Shown here one piece after another: positions 18,732-28,500 of a stretch of 51,161 bases of DNA (position 1 is the stretch's first letter; each line of letters opens with the position of its first letter). Location: assembly GCA_029558715.1 (NCBI GenBank), contig JAKQEA010000158.1:1-51161 (forward strand). Reading direction: 5' to 3'. The position numbers and the translations under genes are program-made. The DNA comes from Bacteroidota bacterium. GTDB lineage: Bacteria > Bacteroidota > Bacteroidia > Chitinophagales > Chitinophagaceae. The notes under the pieces were generated by a model. The model saw only the letters and a program-made list of their open reading frames with translations, was not told the DNA's origin and searched no databases.

Positions 18732-18811
18732 TTCTTACCTCACCGTATTAGTGGTTAAAAGGGCTTGGTTTAATGTTAATGAAGGTTAAAGAATACATAG
18801 AACAAAGAGTT

Positions 18812-19405
18812 CTACTCCTCAGTGGCTTTGCCTCTCTCGTCATCCTCCCTTTCCTTGTCGTACACCAGTATCTTTATTTTCCACTCCATAGGAGCCTGGT
18901 ACTGTAGCGATAACTCTACTTTTAGTTTTTTGACGGCCTCTTCAACAGGATCTAATGAAAAAAGAATTGAGGTAAATTTCATTTCTTCCTGCGGTGATTT
19001 ATAGTCCGCTTTCAGCAGAAAATTTTTTTGACCACTACTTACTGAAAGATTGTTGACCTGGTTGTATAATGATTTGAATTTCTTTTTTGCTTCCTCAAAA
19101 TCTTCGGTAGTAATCATTAGTGCCTGCCAGCTTACCACTCCTTCCCTTTTGGCAGAATAGCGGGTTACAAAAGTTTCTTCAGCGCCATTTACTTTAAAAT
19201 TGCAAAAATAATCCGTTGACTGCTCGTTAAGCGTCTTCACTTCGCCCATCAGGTTGATAAACCGGTTCGGGTAATCTTCAATCACTTTTTTAATATCCCC
19301 ACCTATGCCATTACCAACAACAGGAAGTTTTAATTGTGCATCAGCAGCACTAGAAATTAAAAATGAAATAGTAAGAAGAACAAGTGTTTTTACTGATTTT
19401 TTCAT
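18812..19405 (-). CDS. Secreted protein of unknown function
   Basis: A 197-aa exported protein. The ATG at 19405 gives a clear signal peptide (MKKSVKTLVLLTISFLISSAADA); an in-frame ATG 12 codons upstream is less likely. The mature part is a mix of beta and alpha with EDFEEAKKKFKSLYNQ and ends in a highly charged tail (EREDDERGKATEE). No known motif is recognised. It lies between two barrel paralogs on the same strand, 108 nt upstream of paralog 1, and may be co-expressed with it. Confidence 0.75.
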   Translation of the reverse strand: MKKSVKTLVLLTISFLISSAADAQLKLPVVGNGIGGDIKKVIEDYPNRFINLMGEVKTLNEQSTDYFCNFKVNGAEETFVTRYSAKREGVVSWQALMITTEDFEEAKKKFKSLYNQVNNLSVSSGQKNFLLKADYKSPQEEMKFTSILFSLDPVEEAVKKLKVELSLQYQAPMEWKIKILVYDKEREDDERGKATEE

Positions 19406-19516
19406 GTGTACGGGATTTAACTGGCTTGTAACATAGCCCAATATTATTAAAATTTAATTTTATTGCATACTTTTAATAGGAATTCAATCGTTAACCCTTA
19501 GTAAATTATCCAGCAT

Positions 19517-19675
19517 ATGAAGAACAGACACCTTGTACATCATCATGAATCGGCAAAAATCTATCGCCATTATTACAAACCTTCTTTTAATATTATCCGT
19601 TTACTGAAAGCTGTTTTAGCTGTTTTTATTTCTGGTTCATCAGCGGCAGCGGCCAATCATTACAGAAGGCATTAA
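19517..19675 (+). CDS. Possible 52-aa basic, His-rich membrane peptide
   Basis: An ATG-to-TAA ORF of 53 codons in an otherwise gene-free gap. The peptide begins MKNRHLVHHHESAKIYRHYY, is basic and rich in His, Tyr and Arg, carries a hydrophobic stretch (LLKAVLAVFISGSSAAAA) that could be a membrane helix or signal, and ends NHYRRH. It is followed 28 nt later by a strong hairpin terminator. I recognise no family. Supporting points are the codon pattern, the helix and the terminator; there is no obvious promoter. It could be a chance ORF. Confidence 0.4.
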   Translation: MKNRHLVHHHESAKIYRHYYKPSFNIIRLLKAVLAVFISGSSAAAANHYRRH

Positions 19676-19703
19676 CTATTTCTCTACTAACCCTTACTAT
19701 ACT

Positions 19704-19734
19704 AAAAGGGGCTCACATAAGTGATGCCCCTTTT
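19704..19734. terminator. Bidirectional intrinsic terminator
   Basis: A stem AAAAGGGGC-TCAC / GTGA-(T)-GCCCCTTTT with an ATAA loop: 13 bp with a single bulged T and T runs on both sides. It lies 24 nt past the stop of barrel paralog 2 (minus) and 28 nt past the 52-aa ORF (plus). Confidence 0.88.
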
Positions 19735-19757
19735 TATATTTCGAAAAGTATAGCCTG

Positions 19758-22652
19758 TTAGTTCACCCTTATATTCCGCATTTCCCGCTGCATAAAGCGG
19801 GGCATTCCCGGCATTCCCTGTGGCTGCTGCTGATTTTTACCCCCCATCCTGTTCAGACTGAAGAGGAAGCTGACCATAAAATATCTTTTCAGTACCATGC
19901 TCCTCGTATCCTGAATGTAGTTGTCTCCGGTGTTACGGGTGATACTCTGGTTCTGATTCAGTATATCATTTACAGAGAATTTCAATTCTCCGTTCTTATT
20001 CTTAAAGAGTTGCTTGCTGAAACTTGCATTCCAGAGCGGGATACTCTGGTTATATCCTTCCGCTCTTCCGGAATTGATCAGATAGTCAAAATTGGTTGAC
20101 AGAATAAAATTCTTCGGAAAAGTATACGCCACATCTCCTGAATATGTTTGCGTGAAATAATCTTCATTCAACTGTGTGTTGATCGTATATTTTACATTAT
20201 TGTAGGCCAGGTTTGCTTTTATGCCAAAATCAATTTTTTCTTTATTGATATTGAGGCCGGCACCTTGTGAAACAGTAATTGTCTTGGTAAGATTCTTTTG
20301 CAGGTTTACCAGGCTGACATCTTTTACGTAAGACATATTATTGGTAAAATTGAGGCTGGATCCTTTAAGCTTTACATTCTTAAATGGAAGACCAAGTGTA
20401 AAGAAGGAAAATGCCCTGAAATATCCGTTTACATTCTGATAAGTGGTGCGCTGTACCGGGCCGTTGGTAGTAATACTGTTTACGATCTTATTCTGAGTCG
20501 TGCTGATATTAATATTGGCCGCTATGAATTTAAAAGTAAGAATATTGAACGTATTGAACCCGATATTAAAATTGTGATTGAACTCCTGTTTCAGATTAGG
20601 GTTCCCAATTTTTACATTCAGGGTGTCCGTTACATCGGGTACATTCTGCAATTGAGAAACTGAAGGCTGATTCGTTCTTCCGTTGTAAAAGAATCGCAGG
20701 TTCTTACTTCTTGCCGGGGTAAAATTGAAATTCGCCGTTGGAAAAAGATTGGTAAAGCTTTGCCGTGTTATTGAGTCCTTGCCTGTAGCGGCCTGGTAAC
20801 TCTGGCTTTCCAGCTCAGAGCGTTGTACACCCAAACCAAACTGGTAATTGTATTTCTTTTCCTGCACACGGAAATTAGCTCCGAAGCGATGAGCTTCATA
20901 GGTATTTTTAAAATCATTGGTCTGCAACAGGTTTGGGCTGTCATATTTACCGGAAGTACCATTATAATTATACGTTTCCCTTTTTGATTCGCTTACGTTA
21001 TTGGTATAAGCATAGTTAAACTCCAATAATTTATTTAAACCAAATGGTTCTGTATAGGAAGTGCTGATTACATTATTATTCGTCTCTGTTTTCTGTTTGT
21101 AATTCTGGTTCTGGGCAAAAACGGACAACAATATTCCATCACTGTTGTAAAAAGAATTATTAGATATCGTCAACCCATCGCTCTGGCTGTTTCCGTTGGT
21201 ATTATTCCACCCCAATGTCAAGGTCCTTCCGATTTTACCAAATTTGTGACGGAATAACAGGTTGTTATTGAAATTTAATCCGTTACGGGTATTCGTATTT
21301 TTAGAATTACCGGTAATGGCCATGTATTGCTTCAAGGGTGTGATAGAATTGGTAAATGAGCTGTCTATACTATAATTATCTGAATGCTGTAGCGTAAGTG
21401 AGGGTGTGTACAGGATCGAATTCATGGAGTCGATCTGGTACTCAAACCGGAGATTGAATCTGTGGTTCTGATTCAGGTTATCTGACATAGATGTCCTTGA
21501 CAGGTTAGCGGTGGAATCGTTCGCAAAAAAAGTTTGACGAAAAGTACTTTGCTCCTGCCTTGGTCTTGAATCGGAAAAGAAATAACTGCCTGTTACCTTT
21601 ATCTTACTTCCCCACTCGTCAGAATAATTCAGTCCTGCTGAAGTTGACCTGATAATACCGGTAGTTCCGGTTCCGCCAAACATACCACCAAAACCTCCAC
21701 CACCTCTTCCCCCAACCACCTGCATACCGCCGCCGCCAAAATTTCCTCCACCACCACCGCCGCCGCTGAAGCCGCCCATCGAACTAATGATATCAGAAAA
21801 AGAAAAACCCTGTTTATTAATATTATTACTGTTGAACAATAAAGAGATCCGCTGGCTGCCGGTAAATTTATTGATGCTCAGGTTTCCTTCATAACGGCCC
21901 TGGTCACCATGTGCAGCCAATACTCTTCCAAAGTATCCTTTGTTACGGTCTTTTTTCAGTTTGATATTAATGGTCTTGCTACGGCTGCCATCATCTATTT
22001 TGGTGAATTTGGCCTGGTCACTCATATCATCAAATACCTGCACACTCTCCACCATGTCAGCGGTGAGATTTTTGGTAGCCAGTTTAGGATCATTACCAAA
22101 AAACTCTTTTCCATCGACCAATATCTTTTGCACCTGCTCTCCCTGTGCTTTTACGGTTCCTTCTTTATCAACTTCCATTCCTGGGATTTTCTTCAGCAGG
22201 TCCTCTACTGTGGCATTCGGCTGGGTTTTGAAACCACTGGTATTGAACTGCACCGTATCATTCTTTACCTGTATGGGAGATTCGGAACTGATCGTTACTC
22301 CTTCGAGCAATTTATAATCCTTCTGAACAGGAAGATTTCCCAGGTCAATTACTTTATTTGCATCCGTAATAGATATCCGTTGTTTGATCTCGGTATATCC
22401 TTTACTGGAAATGATAAGGCGGTAGTCGCCGGTAGCCAGCCCTTTTACTTCAAATGCACCCTGTTTATTAGATAAGGTAAAAGTGACAAGAGAAGAATCT
22501 TTCGCCTGCAATACCGAAACGGTGGCGTCGGCAATATTCATTTTGGCAGTGGTATCCACCAGCTTGCCTTTTATGCTGCCGTCAGCTTTTTGTGCCTGTA
22601 CATTTGCCAGGAAGGCAATCAGTAAAAGGGATAAGGTAAAAATCTTCTTCAT
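19758..22652 (-). CDS. Outer-membrane beta-barrel protein, TonB-receptor-like (paralog 2)
   Basis: A 964-aa exported protein with a signal peptide (1-20), a CarboxypepD_reg-like domain ([20 protein letters not shown]), a plug-like region with [20 protein letters not shown] and [18 protein letters not shown], a glycine-rich loop at about residues 288-330 (runs such as [13 protein letters not shown]), and a long C-terminal barrel domain. It matches the protein at 15866-18703 in domain order and in several long blocks. The C-terminus has an extra [13 protein letters not shown] tail after the barrel, so the barrel's last strand may not be terminal. Substrate is unknown. It is oriented with paralog 1 and carries its own promoter box. 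Confidence 0.88.
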   Translation of the reverse strand: MKKIFTLSLLLIAFLANVQAQKADGSIKGKLVDTTAKMNIADATVSVLQAKDSSLVTFTLSNKQGAFEVKGLATGDYRLIISSKGYTEIKQRISITDANKVIDLGNLPVQKDYKLLEGVTISSESPIQVKNDTVQFNTSGFKTQPNATVEDLLKKIPGMEVDKEGTVKAQGEQVQKILVDGKEFFGNDPKLATKNLTADMVESVQVFDDMSDQAKFTKIDDGSRSKTINIKLKKDRNKGYFGRVLAAHGDQGRYEGNLSINKFTGSQRISLLFNSNNINKQGFSFSDIISSMGGFSGGGGGGGNFGGGGMQVVGGRGGGGFGGMFGGTGTTGIIRSTSAGLNYSDEWGSKIKVTGSYFFSDSRPRQEQSTFRQTFFANDSTANLSRTSMSDNLNQNHRFNLRFEYQIDSMNSILYTPSLTLQHSDNYSIDSSFTNSITPLKQYMAITGNSKNTNTRNGLNFNNNLLFRHKFGKIGRTLTLGWNNTNGNSQSDGLTISNNSFYNSDGILLSVFAQNQNYKQKTETNNNVISTSYTEPFGLNKLLEFNYAYTNNVSESKRETYNYNGTSGKYDSPNLLQTNDFKNTYEAHRFGANFRVQEKKYNYQFGLGVQRSELESQSYQAATGKDSITRQSFTNLFPTANFNFTPARSKNLRFFYNGRTNQPSVSQLQNVPDVTDTLNVKIGNPNLKQEFNHNFNIGFNTFNILTFKFIAANINISTTQNKIVNSITTNGPVQRTTYQNVNGYFRAFSFFTLGLPFKNVKLKGSSLNFTNNMSYVKDVSLVNLQKNLTKTITVSQGAGLNINKEKIDFGIKANLAYNNVKYTINTQLNEDYFTQTYSGDVAYTFPKNFILSTNFDYLINSGRAEGYNQSIPLWNASFSKQLFKNKNGELKFSVNDILNQNQSITRNTGDNYIQDTRSMVLKRYFMVSFLFSLNRMGGKNQQQPQGMPGMPRFMQREMRNIRVN

Positions 22653-22671
22653 AATCAGTGAAATAAGTGTA

Positions 22672-22679
22672 CGAAAATA
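22672..22679 (-). promoter_or_regulatory. TATTTTCG -7 box for barrel paralog 2
   Basis: TATTTTCGTA on the minus strand, ending 19 nt before the ATG at 22652. It is the same ten bases as the box of paralog 1, which suggests shared regulation or an ancestral duplication that included the promoter. Confidence 0.4.
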
Positions 22680-22765
22680 GACGTAAAGGGCCGAAACAAC
22701 CTGCGGGAAATGGCTCTTTTTGTCAAAAAGAGGGATGAATTGGACGATTTTGCCGATGAATGGGC

Positions 22766-23206
22766 TCAGGGGCGGTGGCCGGGAAATAAATAGTCCTTAT
22801 TACGAATCCAAATTGCCCTGTCCAAATGTTGCGTTGAAGCCCTGCGGTTAGCCATTGAAACCATCATAGCCACATACTGACCGCCCAAAAAACCAAATCC
22901 CAGGTTTCTATTGGATCTTATTGTAGCTATAGATGCTATTCCCGATGCTATAGAAATGAAGCTGAAGATAGTCCCGATTTTTCTTTTTCGTTTTGCAAGC
23001 ATGTATTGATCTAAGCCAAGGTCGGACATAGAAAACTCCTTTGCCAGTTCATGGAAACTGATTTTGTCGCCTCCCTTTTTAATGGAATTGCCCATTCGAT
23101 AAATCAAACCGGTGCTGTATTTTTTATATAAGGAGTCGCCGGATTGAGCATTTAAAACCCCGGTTAAAGAAAAATTTATAAGTATGAAAAAAACAACTGC
23201 CTTCAT
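22766..23206 (-). CDS. Exported membrane-associated protein of unknown function
   Basis: A 146-aa protein from the ATG at 23206, chosen because [20 protein letters not shown] forms a signal peptide; an in-frame ATG 16 codons upstream is unlikely. After a polar region ([19 protein letters not shown]) comes a weakly hydrophobic pair of helices ([20 protein letters not shown] and [18 protein letters not shown]), then a polar tail ending PGHRP. No family is recognised. It is the last of four exported proteins encoded on this strand; its start is 10 nt after the stop of the gene before it. Confidence 0.7.
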   Translation of the reverse strand: MKAVVFFILINFSLTGVLNAQSGDSLYKKYSTGLIYRMGNSIKKGGDKISFHELAKEFSMSDLGLDQYMLAKRKRKIGTIFSFISIASGIASIATIRSNRNLGFGFLGGQYVAMMVSMANRRASTQHLDRAIWIRNKDYLFPGHRP

Positions 23207-23216
23207 GATAGGTATT

Positions 23217-23726
23217 TTATTTAAGGGTCTTTGATTGTAGCACCATATCTGCAAAAGACTTCAAAACGATATAAGGATTGCTTTTATTTTCTGGCTTTGG
23301 CATAAAAGTGTATAGTACCCTGTTAGTAGTATCTTTTACAGGCATAACATCTACATGCCAACGGATACTGTCAATCAAATAATTATCTGTTCGAGTTGAA
23401 TCGTTGAAAATTGATACCGCCAATATATTACAAACGGGCGGCATGTTTTTTACAAAATCCTTTGCCGATTTTTCATTTAGTTTACCTGAATTTATCAACG
23501 ACATCATTTCTGCCTTTATTCCTTCACTAAATAGTGTCATTACCTGCTCCCACTTAATGACTTCAATTTCTTTTGTTTGGAAATAAACATTTAGAAAGTC
23601 ACGAATACTGTCAGGCACACTCCTGTTTTTGTAAACAATCGCCAATGGTCTTTTTGTAAGACTTGAAGCACTCCTAAATGAACACACTGCTATTAATACG
23701 ATAAAAAATAATGCGAAACTTTTCAT
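23217..23726 (-). CDS. Exported protein of unknown function (possible paralog of its neighbour)
   Basis: A 169-aa protein from the ATG at 23726, which gives the signal peptide MKSFALFFIVLIAVCSFRSA; an ATG at 23753 would overlap the preceding gene by 8 bases and add 9 residues, and is also possible. The mature part has a helix-rich section (VIKWEQVMTLFSEGIKAEMM) and a beta-rich section (LIDSIRWHVDVMP), and ends with a helix (SFADMVLQSKTLK). The same order of segments appears in the protein encoded directly upstream at 23746-24276. No known domain is recognised. Confidence 0.7.
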   Translation of the reverse strand: MKSFALFFIVLIAVCSFRSASSLTKRPLAIVYKNRSVPDSIRDFLNVYFQTKEIEVIKWEQVMTLFSEGIKAEMMSLINSGKLNEKSAKDFVKNMPPVCNILAVSIFNDSTRTDNYLIDSIRWHVDVMPVKDTTNRVLYTFMPKPENKSNPYIVLKSFADMVLQSKTLK

Positions 23727-23745
23727 CTTATATTTGAAAGAAAAT

Positions 23746-24276
23746 TTATTCAAAAAAGTTGTTAGCGATACAAGAGTCCAACGCAGTATTAAGGAAATTT
23801 ACCGTTTCCATTCTATTTATATTAGAAATTGTTTTTTTATGCAGCCTGTTTTTTTGGGCATTATACGGGGATGAGTAAATAGTTAATAGCACTGAATCTA
23901 AAATTACTCTATCTGATGAATAAAATGTGTAGTGAACCCAAGTAGAGCTTTCTGGCAAAGAAAGCATTTTTCTTTTCGACTCCTCTTTTAGTTTTTCCAA
24001 GTCTTCAGGAGCAGTTCTTATGAATGGGTTTAGAATTTCTGCCATTTGCTTTTGAAGAAGGGCTTGAGCTTGCTCTTTGCTAATAACTGAAAATTTTTTT
24101 TCTTTATAATAGCTTTTTATATTCTTCTCCTGCTGTTTAGTTAATACCAGTTCTTGCTCTCCCGCTTTCAATTCAAAATCAAGAACAACTGGTATTTTAA
24201 ATCTCTCTGGTAACAAATTGATACCTCCAAACGAACTAATTAAAATAAATCCCATTAAAATAATAGTCAATCGCAT
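23746..24276 (-). CDS. Exported protein of unknown function
   Basis: A 176-aa protein with a signal-like N-terminus (MRLTIILMGFILISSFGG). A charged helical region (YYKEKKFSVISKEQAQALLQ) is followed by a beta-rich part (WVHYTFYSSDRVILDSVLL) and a C-terminal helix (VNFLNTALDSCIANNFFE). I see no catalytic motif. Its segment order resembles the protein at 23217-23726, so the pair may be old paralogs. The stop lies 19 nt before the next ATG on the same strand; a hairpin separates it from the gene upstream. Confidence 0.7.
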   Translation of the reverse strand: MRLTIILMGFILISSFGGINLLPERFKIPVVLDFELKAGEQELVLTKQQEKNIKSYYKEKKFSVISKEQAQALLQKQMAEILNPFIRTAPEDLEKLKEESKRKMLSLPESSTWVHYTFYSSDRVILDSVLLTIYSSPYNAQKNRLHKKTISNINRMETVNFLNTALDSCIANNFFE

Positions 24277-24292
24277 AGTATAACTTTTTAAT

Positions 24293-24324
24293 AAGAAGCT
24301 GTGATATCTTTACCACAGCTTCTT
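24293..24324 (-). terminator. Hairpin between exported-protein genes
   Basis: A perfect 11-bp stem (AAGAAGCTGTG / CACAGCTTCTT) with a 10-nt loop, 13 nt past the stop of the gene at 24338. No strong T run follows on the minus strand (ATTAAAAAG), so it may be an attenuator or mRNA-stabilising hairpin rather than a full terminator. Confidence 0.55.
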
Positions 24325-24337
24325 TCAGTCTTAATAG

Positions 24338-24958
24338 CTAGAATGGTAAAATTCCAAGATTAAAGCACTGATCAGATGCTATAAAAGCCTGCGCCAAACA
24401 AGCAGTAACAGCAATTACGCAATTATCATATTGGGAACCTGATCCTTGATTATTATTAATAATATTACACTCTTCCATCATCCAATAGCATAGACCAAAC
24501 ATTCCCATAACTGAAGCGAGGCAATCTACATCTACGTTTTTGAACCCTGGTAACTTTCCATTTTTTGTAATTTCCAAAACCGCTTCCTTAAATATCGATA
24601 TCCTGTTTTGCTCTTTTGCAATAAAAGGATATCTACCATTTATATTTTTTCTGTACTCTGAAATTTGGTTAAATAATATATATAATTCATTCTTGTCCTT
24701 TATTGAAGTTGCACCAACAATGTCTTTTACATCCTGCTCAGAAGCAACATTGCCTGATAGCCGAGTGAGAGCATCTTGCTTTTTATGCAAATAAATGTCT
24801 GCGGAAAAATTGAATATTGAATTAATCATCTTTACAAACTGATCGTCCTCACTTAACGCTTTTGCTTCGGGACTTATTGTCGATAGCTTTTCCTTTGCCA
24901 TTCCATAAACATTAAGCAAAAGAAATCCTGTCAGAAAGAAAAAAAATATTTTCTTCAT
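24338..24958 (-). CDS. Exported cysteine-containing protein of unknown function
   Basis: A 206-aa protein with the signal peptide MKKIFFFFLTGFLLLNVYG. The first half is helical and charged; the second half concentrates the cysteines (VDCLASVMG, LCYWMMEECN, YDNCVIAV, ACLAQAF, DQCFNLG), which suggests several disulfides in a folded extracellular domain. A Gly/Ser/Asn-rich link (NNNQGSGSQ) lies between two of them. No family is recognised. It is the first gene of the four-gene exported cluster and is followed by a strong hairpin. Confidence 0.7.
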   Translation of the reverse strand: MKKIFFFFLTGFLLLNVYGMAKEKLSTISPEAKALSEDDQFVKMINSIFNFSADIYLHKKQDALTRLSGNVASEQDVKDIVGATSIKDKNELYILFNQISEYRKNINGRYPFIAKEQNRISIFKEAVLEITKNGKLPGFKNVDVDCLASVMGMFGLCYWMMEECNIINNNQGSGSQYDNCVIAVTACLAQAFIASDQCFNLGILPF

Positions 24959-25144
24959 AATAATTGATTTTAATAATAATCCTTACTCTCTTTCCGGTTT
25001 TCAGGAATACCCGGAACAACGTTGATACGGTAAATATAAATAGGGGGGTAGACTTCCTATACCACAAACTGGTAATTCTTCTGGCTCAATTGTTGTTGAC
25101 TGCACTGCAAATGATAGTATTTAAAATATGATTATTTTCACTAC

Positions 25145-25588
25145 ATGCGAAAGAATCGGTTTAAAAATACTGCTTTAGTAGTTCTTCTTTTTATTTCGGG
25201 ATATTGCTTTTCACAAAATATACAAGTTGCCGCGGATAGTAATTTTGTCAATCCTGATTCCGTTTATTCAGCCGTTGATATTCCTGCTGAACATCCAAAA
25301 GGCAAAGATGCCCGGATAAAATTCTTAGAAAAAAATATAGACGCTGCTATAGCTATCAAAAATGGAGCTCCGGCCGGAACTTACAAGGTACTTATAACCT
25401 GTATCATTGATACTGCTGGCAAAATTATTGCAATGGTCCCCGTAACTCATCATGGTTATGGTATGGAAAAAGAAACGATGCGGGTTCTTAAAAATATGCC
25501 TGCCTTTAAGCCTGCCATTAAAAACGGAGTTATCGTAAAATCAAAAATCAGTTTTCCTGTTACTTTTATGTCGCGGAGCGCAAACTAA
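25145..25588 (+). CDS. Small exported protein with a TonB C-terminal-like domain
   Basis: A 147-aa protein with an N-terminal hydrophobic signal or anchor (about residues 9-23). The rest resembles the TonB C-terminal fold: YKVLITCIIDTAGKI, a middle THHGYGMEKETMRVLKNMPAFKPA, and VKSKISFPVTF. Full TonB has a long Pro-rich linker; none is present here. Many Bacteroidota proteins keep only this domain. The role is unknown and may not involve energy transduction. The stop overlaps the convergent SNF2 gene by 3 bases. Confidence 0.65.
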   Translation: MRKNRFKNTALVVLLFISGYCFSQNIQVAADSNFVNPDSVYSAVDIPAEHPKGKDARIKFLEKNIDAAIAIKNGAPAGTYKVLITCIIDTAGKIIAMVPVTHHGYGMEKETMRVLKNMPAFKPAIKNGVIVKSKISFPVTFMSRSAN

Positions 25589-28500
25589 CTAAACAAATAC
25601 TCCACATCTTCCCTCGTCAGCGTTTTCACAAACGAAGCATCATCAGAGATGATGTCTTTAGCCAGTGCCCTTTTCTTTTCCTGCAGCTGCAGTATTTTAT
25701 CTTCGATAGTGTCTTTACAGATCATCCGGTAGGCAAAGATGTTCTTGGTTTGCCCGATACGGTGTGTACGGTCAATCGCCTGTTGCTCTACCGCCGGGTT
25801 CCACCAGGGGTCTACGATATATACATAGTCGGCAGCAGTCAGGTTCAACCCCACACCACCGGCTTTCAATGAGATCAAAAACACCCTGACCTCTTCATTA
25901 TTCTGGAAACTCTGAATCGCTTTTTCCCTGTCAGGTGCGGAAGTACTGCCATCAAAATATTCATATTTTATACCCAGTTCTTCCAGCTTAGCCCTTATTA
26001 AGGCCAGCATTCCCAGGAACTGTGAGAAGATTAATGCCTTATGATTGCCCATATCTTCACTTAGCTCTCTTGCCAGTTCTTCCAGCTTGATAGAATGATT
26101 TTCAAATTTTTCCTGCTCATTCAGTATCGCCGGTGAGTCACATATCTGGCGCAGCTTCATCAGTCCCTGCAAGATGGTCAATTGTGATTTTTGTATTCCC
26201 TGCGTTTCAATAGTGCCTAATATCTGGTTACGAAAATCATTGCGGTACGCATCATAAATACTCCGCTGCTCATCTTCCATTTCACAAAACAGTATCATCT
26301 CCTGTTTTTCCGGAAGATCTTTTGCCACCTGTTCTTTTGTACGGCGAAGTATAAAAGGATACAAAATTTTACGCAGGTGATCTTTGCGGTCTTGTTCTCC
26401 AAATTTATCAATCGGGATAGCAAACTCCTGCCGGAAAAATTCCATTGTTCCCAGCATACCCGGGTTCAGGAAGTTCATCTGGGCAAAAATGTCAAATGTA
26501 TTGTTCTGCAGCGGCGTACCACTCATGCACAAGCGGTGTTTTGCATTTAGCAGGCAGGCAGCTTTGGTAACTTTACTTGAAGGATTTTTGATGGCCTGCG
26601 ATTCATCCAGTATCACATAATCAAAATCCACACTCATGAGTAATTTGATATCGCTTCGTAAAGTGCCGTAGGTGGTGATAGTTACTTCATGATCGGTCAA
26701 TTCTTCTTTTACCCTTGTTCTCATAGCACCGTGATGGATGCGGTACGTCAGTTTGGGAGTGAATTTTTTAATTTCATTCTCCCAGTTATAAATAAGTGTC
26801 GTGGGGCAAACCACTAATGCTTTGAGTTTACCCTGTTCATTCTTAAAATATTCTATAAAGGAAAGGGCCTGCACTGTTTTACCCAAACCCATATCATCTG
26901 CCAGGATGCCTCCCCACTTAATGTCTTTCAGGTAATTGAGCCATTGATATCCTGCCACCTGGTAAGGCCGCAGTATCATTTTCAAGTTATACGATGGCTC
27001 AATTTCTTTTATCTTATTGAACTCCCTCAGCTTTTCATATTTCTCTTCCAGTTGAACTACCAGTTCTTCTTCATCTCTTGTTTCATATAATTCATCCACT
27101 ACACTCAAATGATAGCGGGATAATTTCAAAGAATCAGTTTTCCCTTCACCCACCCTGAAAAGGAGTGAATATTTTTTCAGCCATTCTTCAGGAAGTATTC
27201 CGAGTGTACCGTCATTCAGGTGTACAAATTGTTGCTTGTTCGCCAATGCTCTTTTTACCTCTGCCACTGTTACCCGCTGGTCTCCGAATAAAATATCCAC
27301 TTTAGCATCAAACCAATCGGTATTACTGCTGATGAAAATCTTTGTTTGTGGCTTTGCCGTATTGAACCTGAAATTTTTTAAAGCCTCAAACCCGAACACC
27401 GGTGTTTTATGTTCCTTCATTGCATCCACAAACAGGAAAAACCAGTTGTTCTTTAACACATCAGTTCCCTTCAATGCCAGTGTGGCCGAATCTTCATTAT
27501 AAACAAAATTCGAATGCAGGTTCTGCAACTTCTGGATAAACTCATTTTCTTTTTCCCTGTTACGATGCACCACCAATACTTTATCCCCCTGTGGCACTAT
27601 TACTTCGTCTCTGTCCTTTGCTTTTGTTTCATATCCCTTGTAAGAAAAGGATGGCTGGAAAACAAGGTACTCTCCCTTTTCCATCAAAAACAATTTCACT
27701 TCCGGGTTGCCGTCTTTTGTCTCCTGTACCAATGATTTATCAAAATCCACTTTATGTTCTTTTGCCAGTGGCATGATAAACTTATTCAGGTAATCATTCC
27801 ACTCATCGGCTGGTACCGTCATTTTCCCCCCCGGCAAGAATTTTTCCACCAAATGGATCACTTCATTACTCTTCCAGAGGTATGCCTGGTTGTTGTATAA
27901 AAAGAAAAGCGGGCTGGCAGCTTCATTATCACCCAGGTCAAACTCCAGCGAACCGGCTTTCACCCGGCATTGAACCGTATAGTGAGAGTTTTTCTTTATA
28001 ATAAAATGTGGCTTTGCATCTTCCGCCTGTAGTTGCAGCGGTTCAAGATTATTAGTCTTGAATGTTTTTGATTCCGGAAGCAGAAATATAAAAGGATTAC
28101 CCGCTGATTCAGTAAATACTTTTTTCAGCTTGGGTAATAAATATTCTGCCATCAGTTCTTTGGTCTCCTCCGGCAGGTCATCTTCTTCCTGGTGGATGAT
28201 ATTTTCCCAGATACCTGAGAAAGGTGAATTGCGGCTTATATACTTATTGATCTCTGCATCCTGCAGTTTTCGTAATAAGGTCAGCAACTCTCTGTCGCCT
28301 TCCGGCAGTTCGTCAGTATTTACATAACGACTGATATCAAGTTTTTCCACTTTCCCTGCAAAAGCATCATTACTTTCATTAGGTTCACCTGTTACTACAT
28401 CCACTGTAAACCGGGGATAATTCTTCTTATTAAAATTGAAAACAACCCCCAGCCGCTGTGATGGATTTGATTCTGTTCCGGCAGCCACTTCCGGCAGTTC

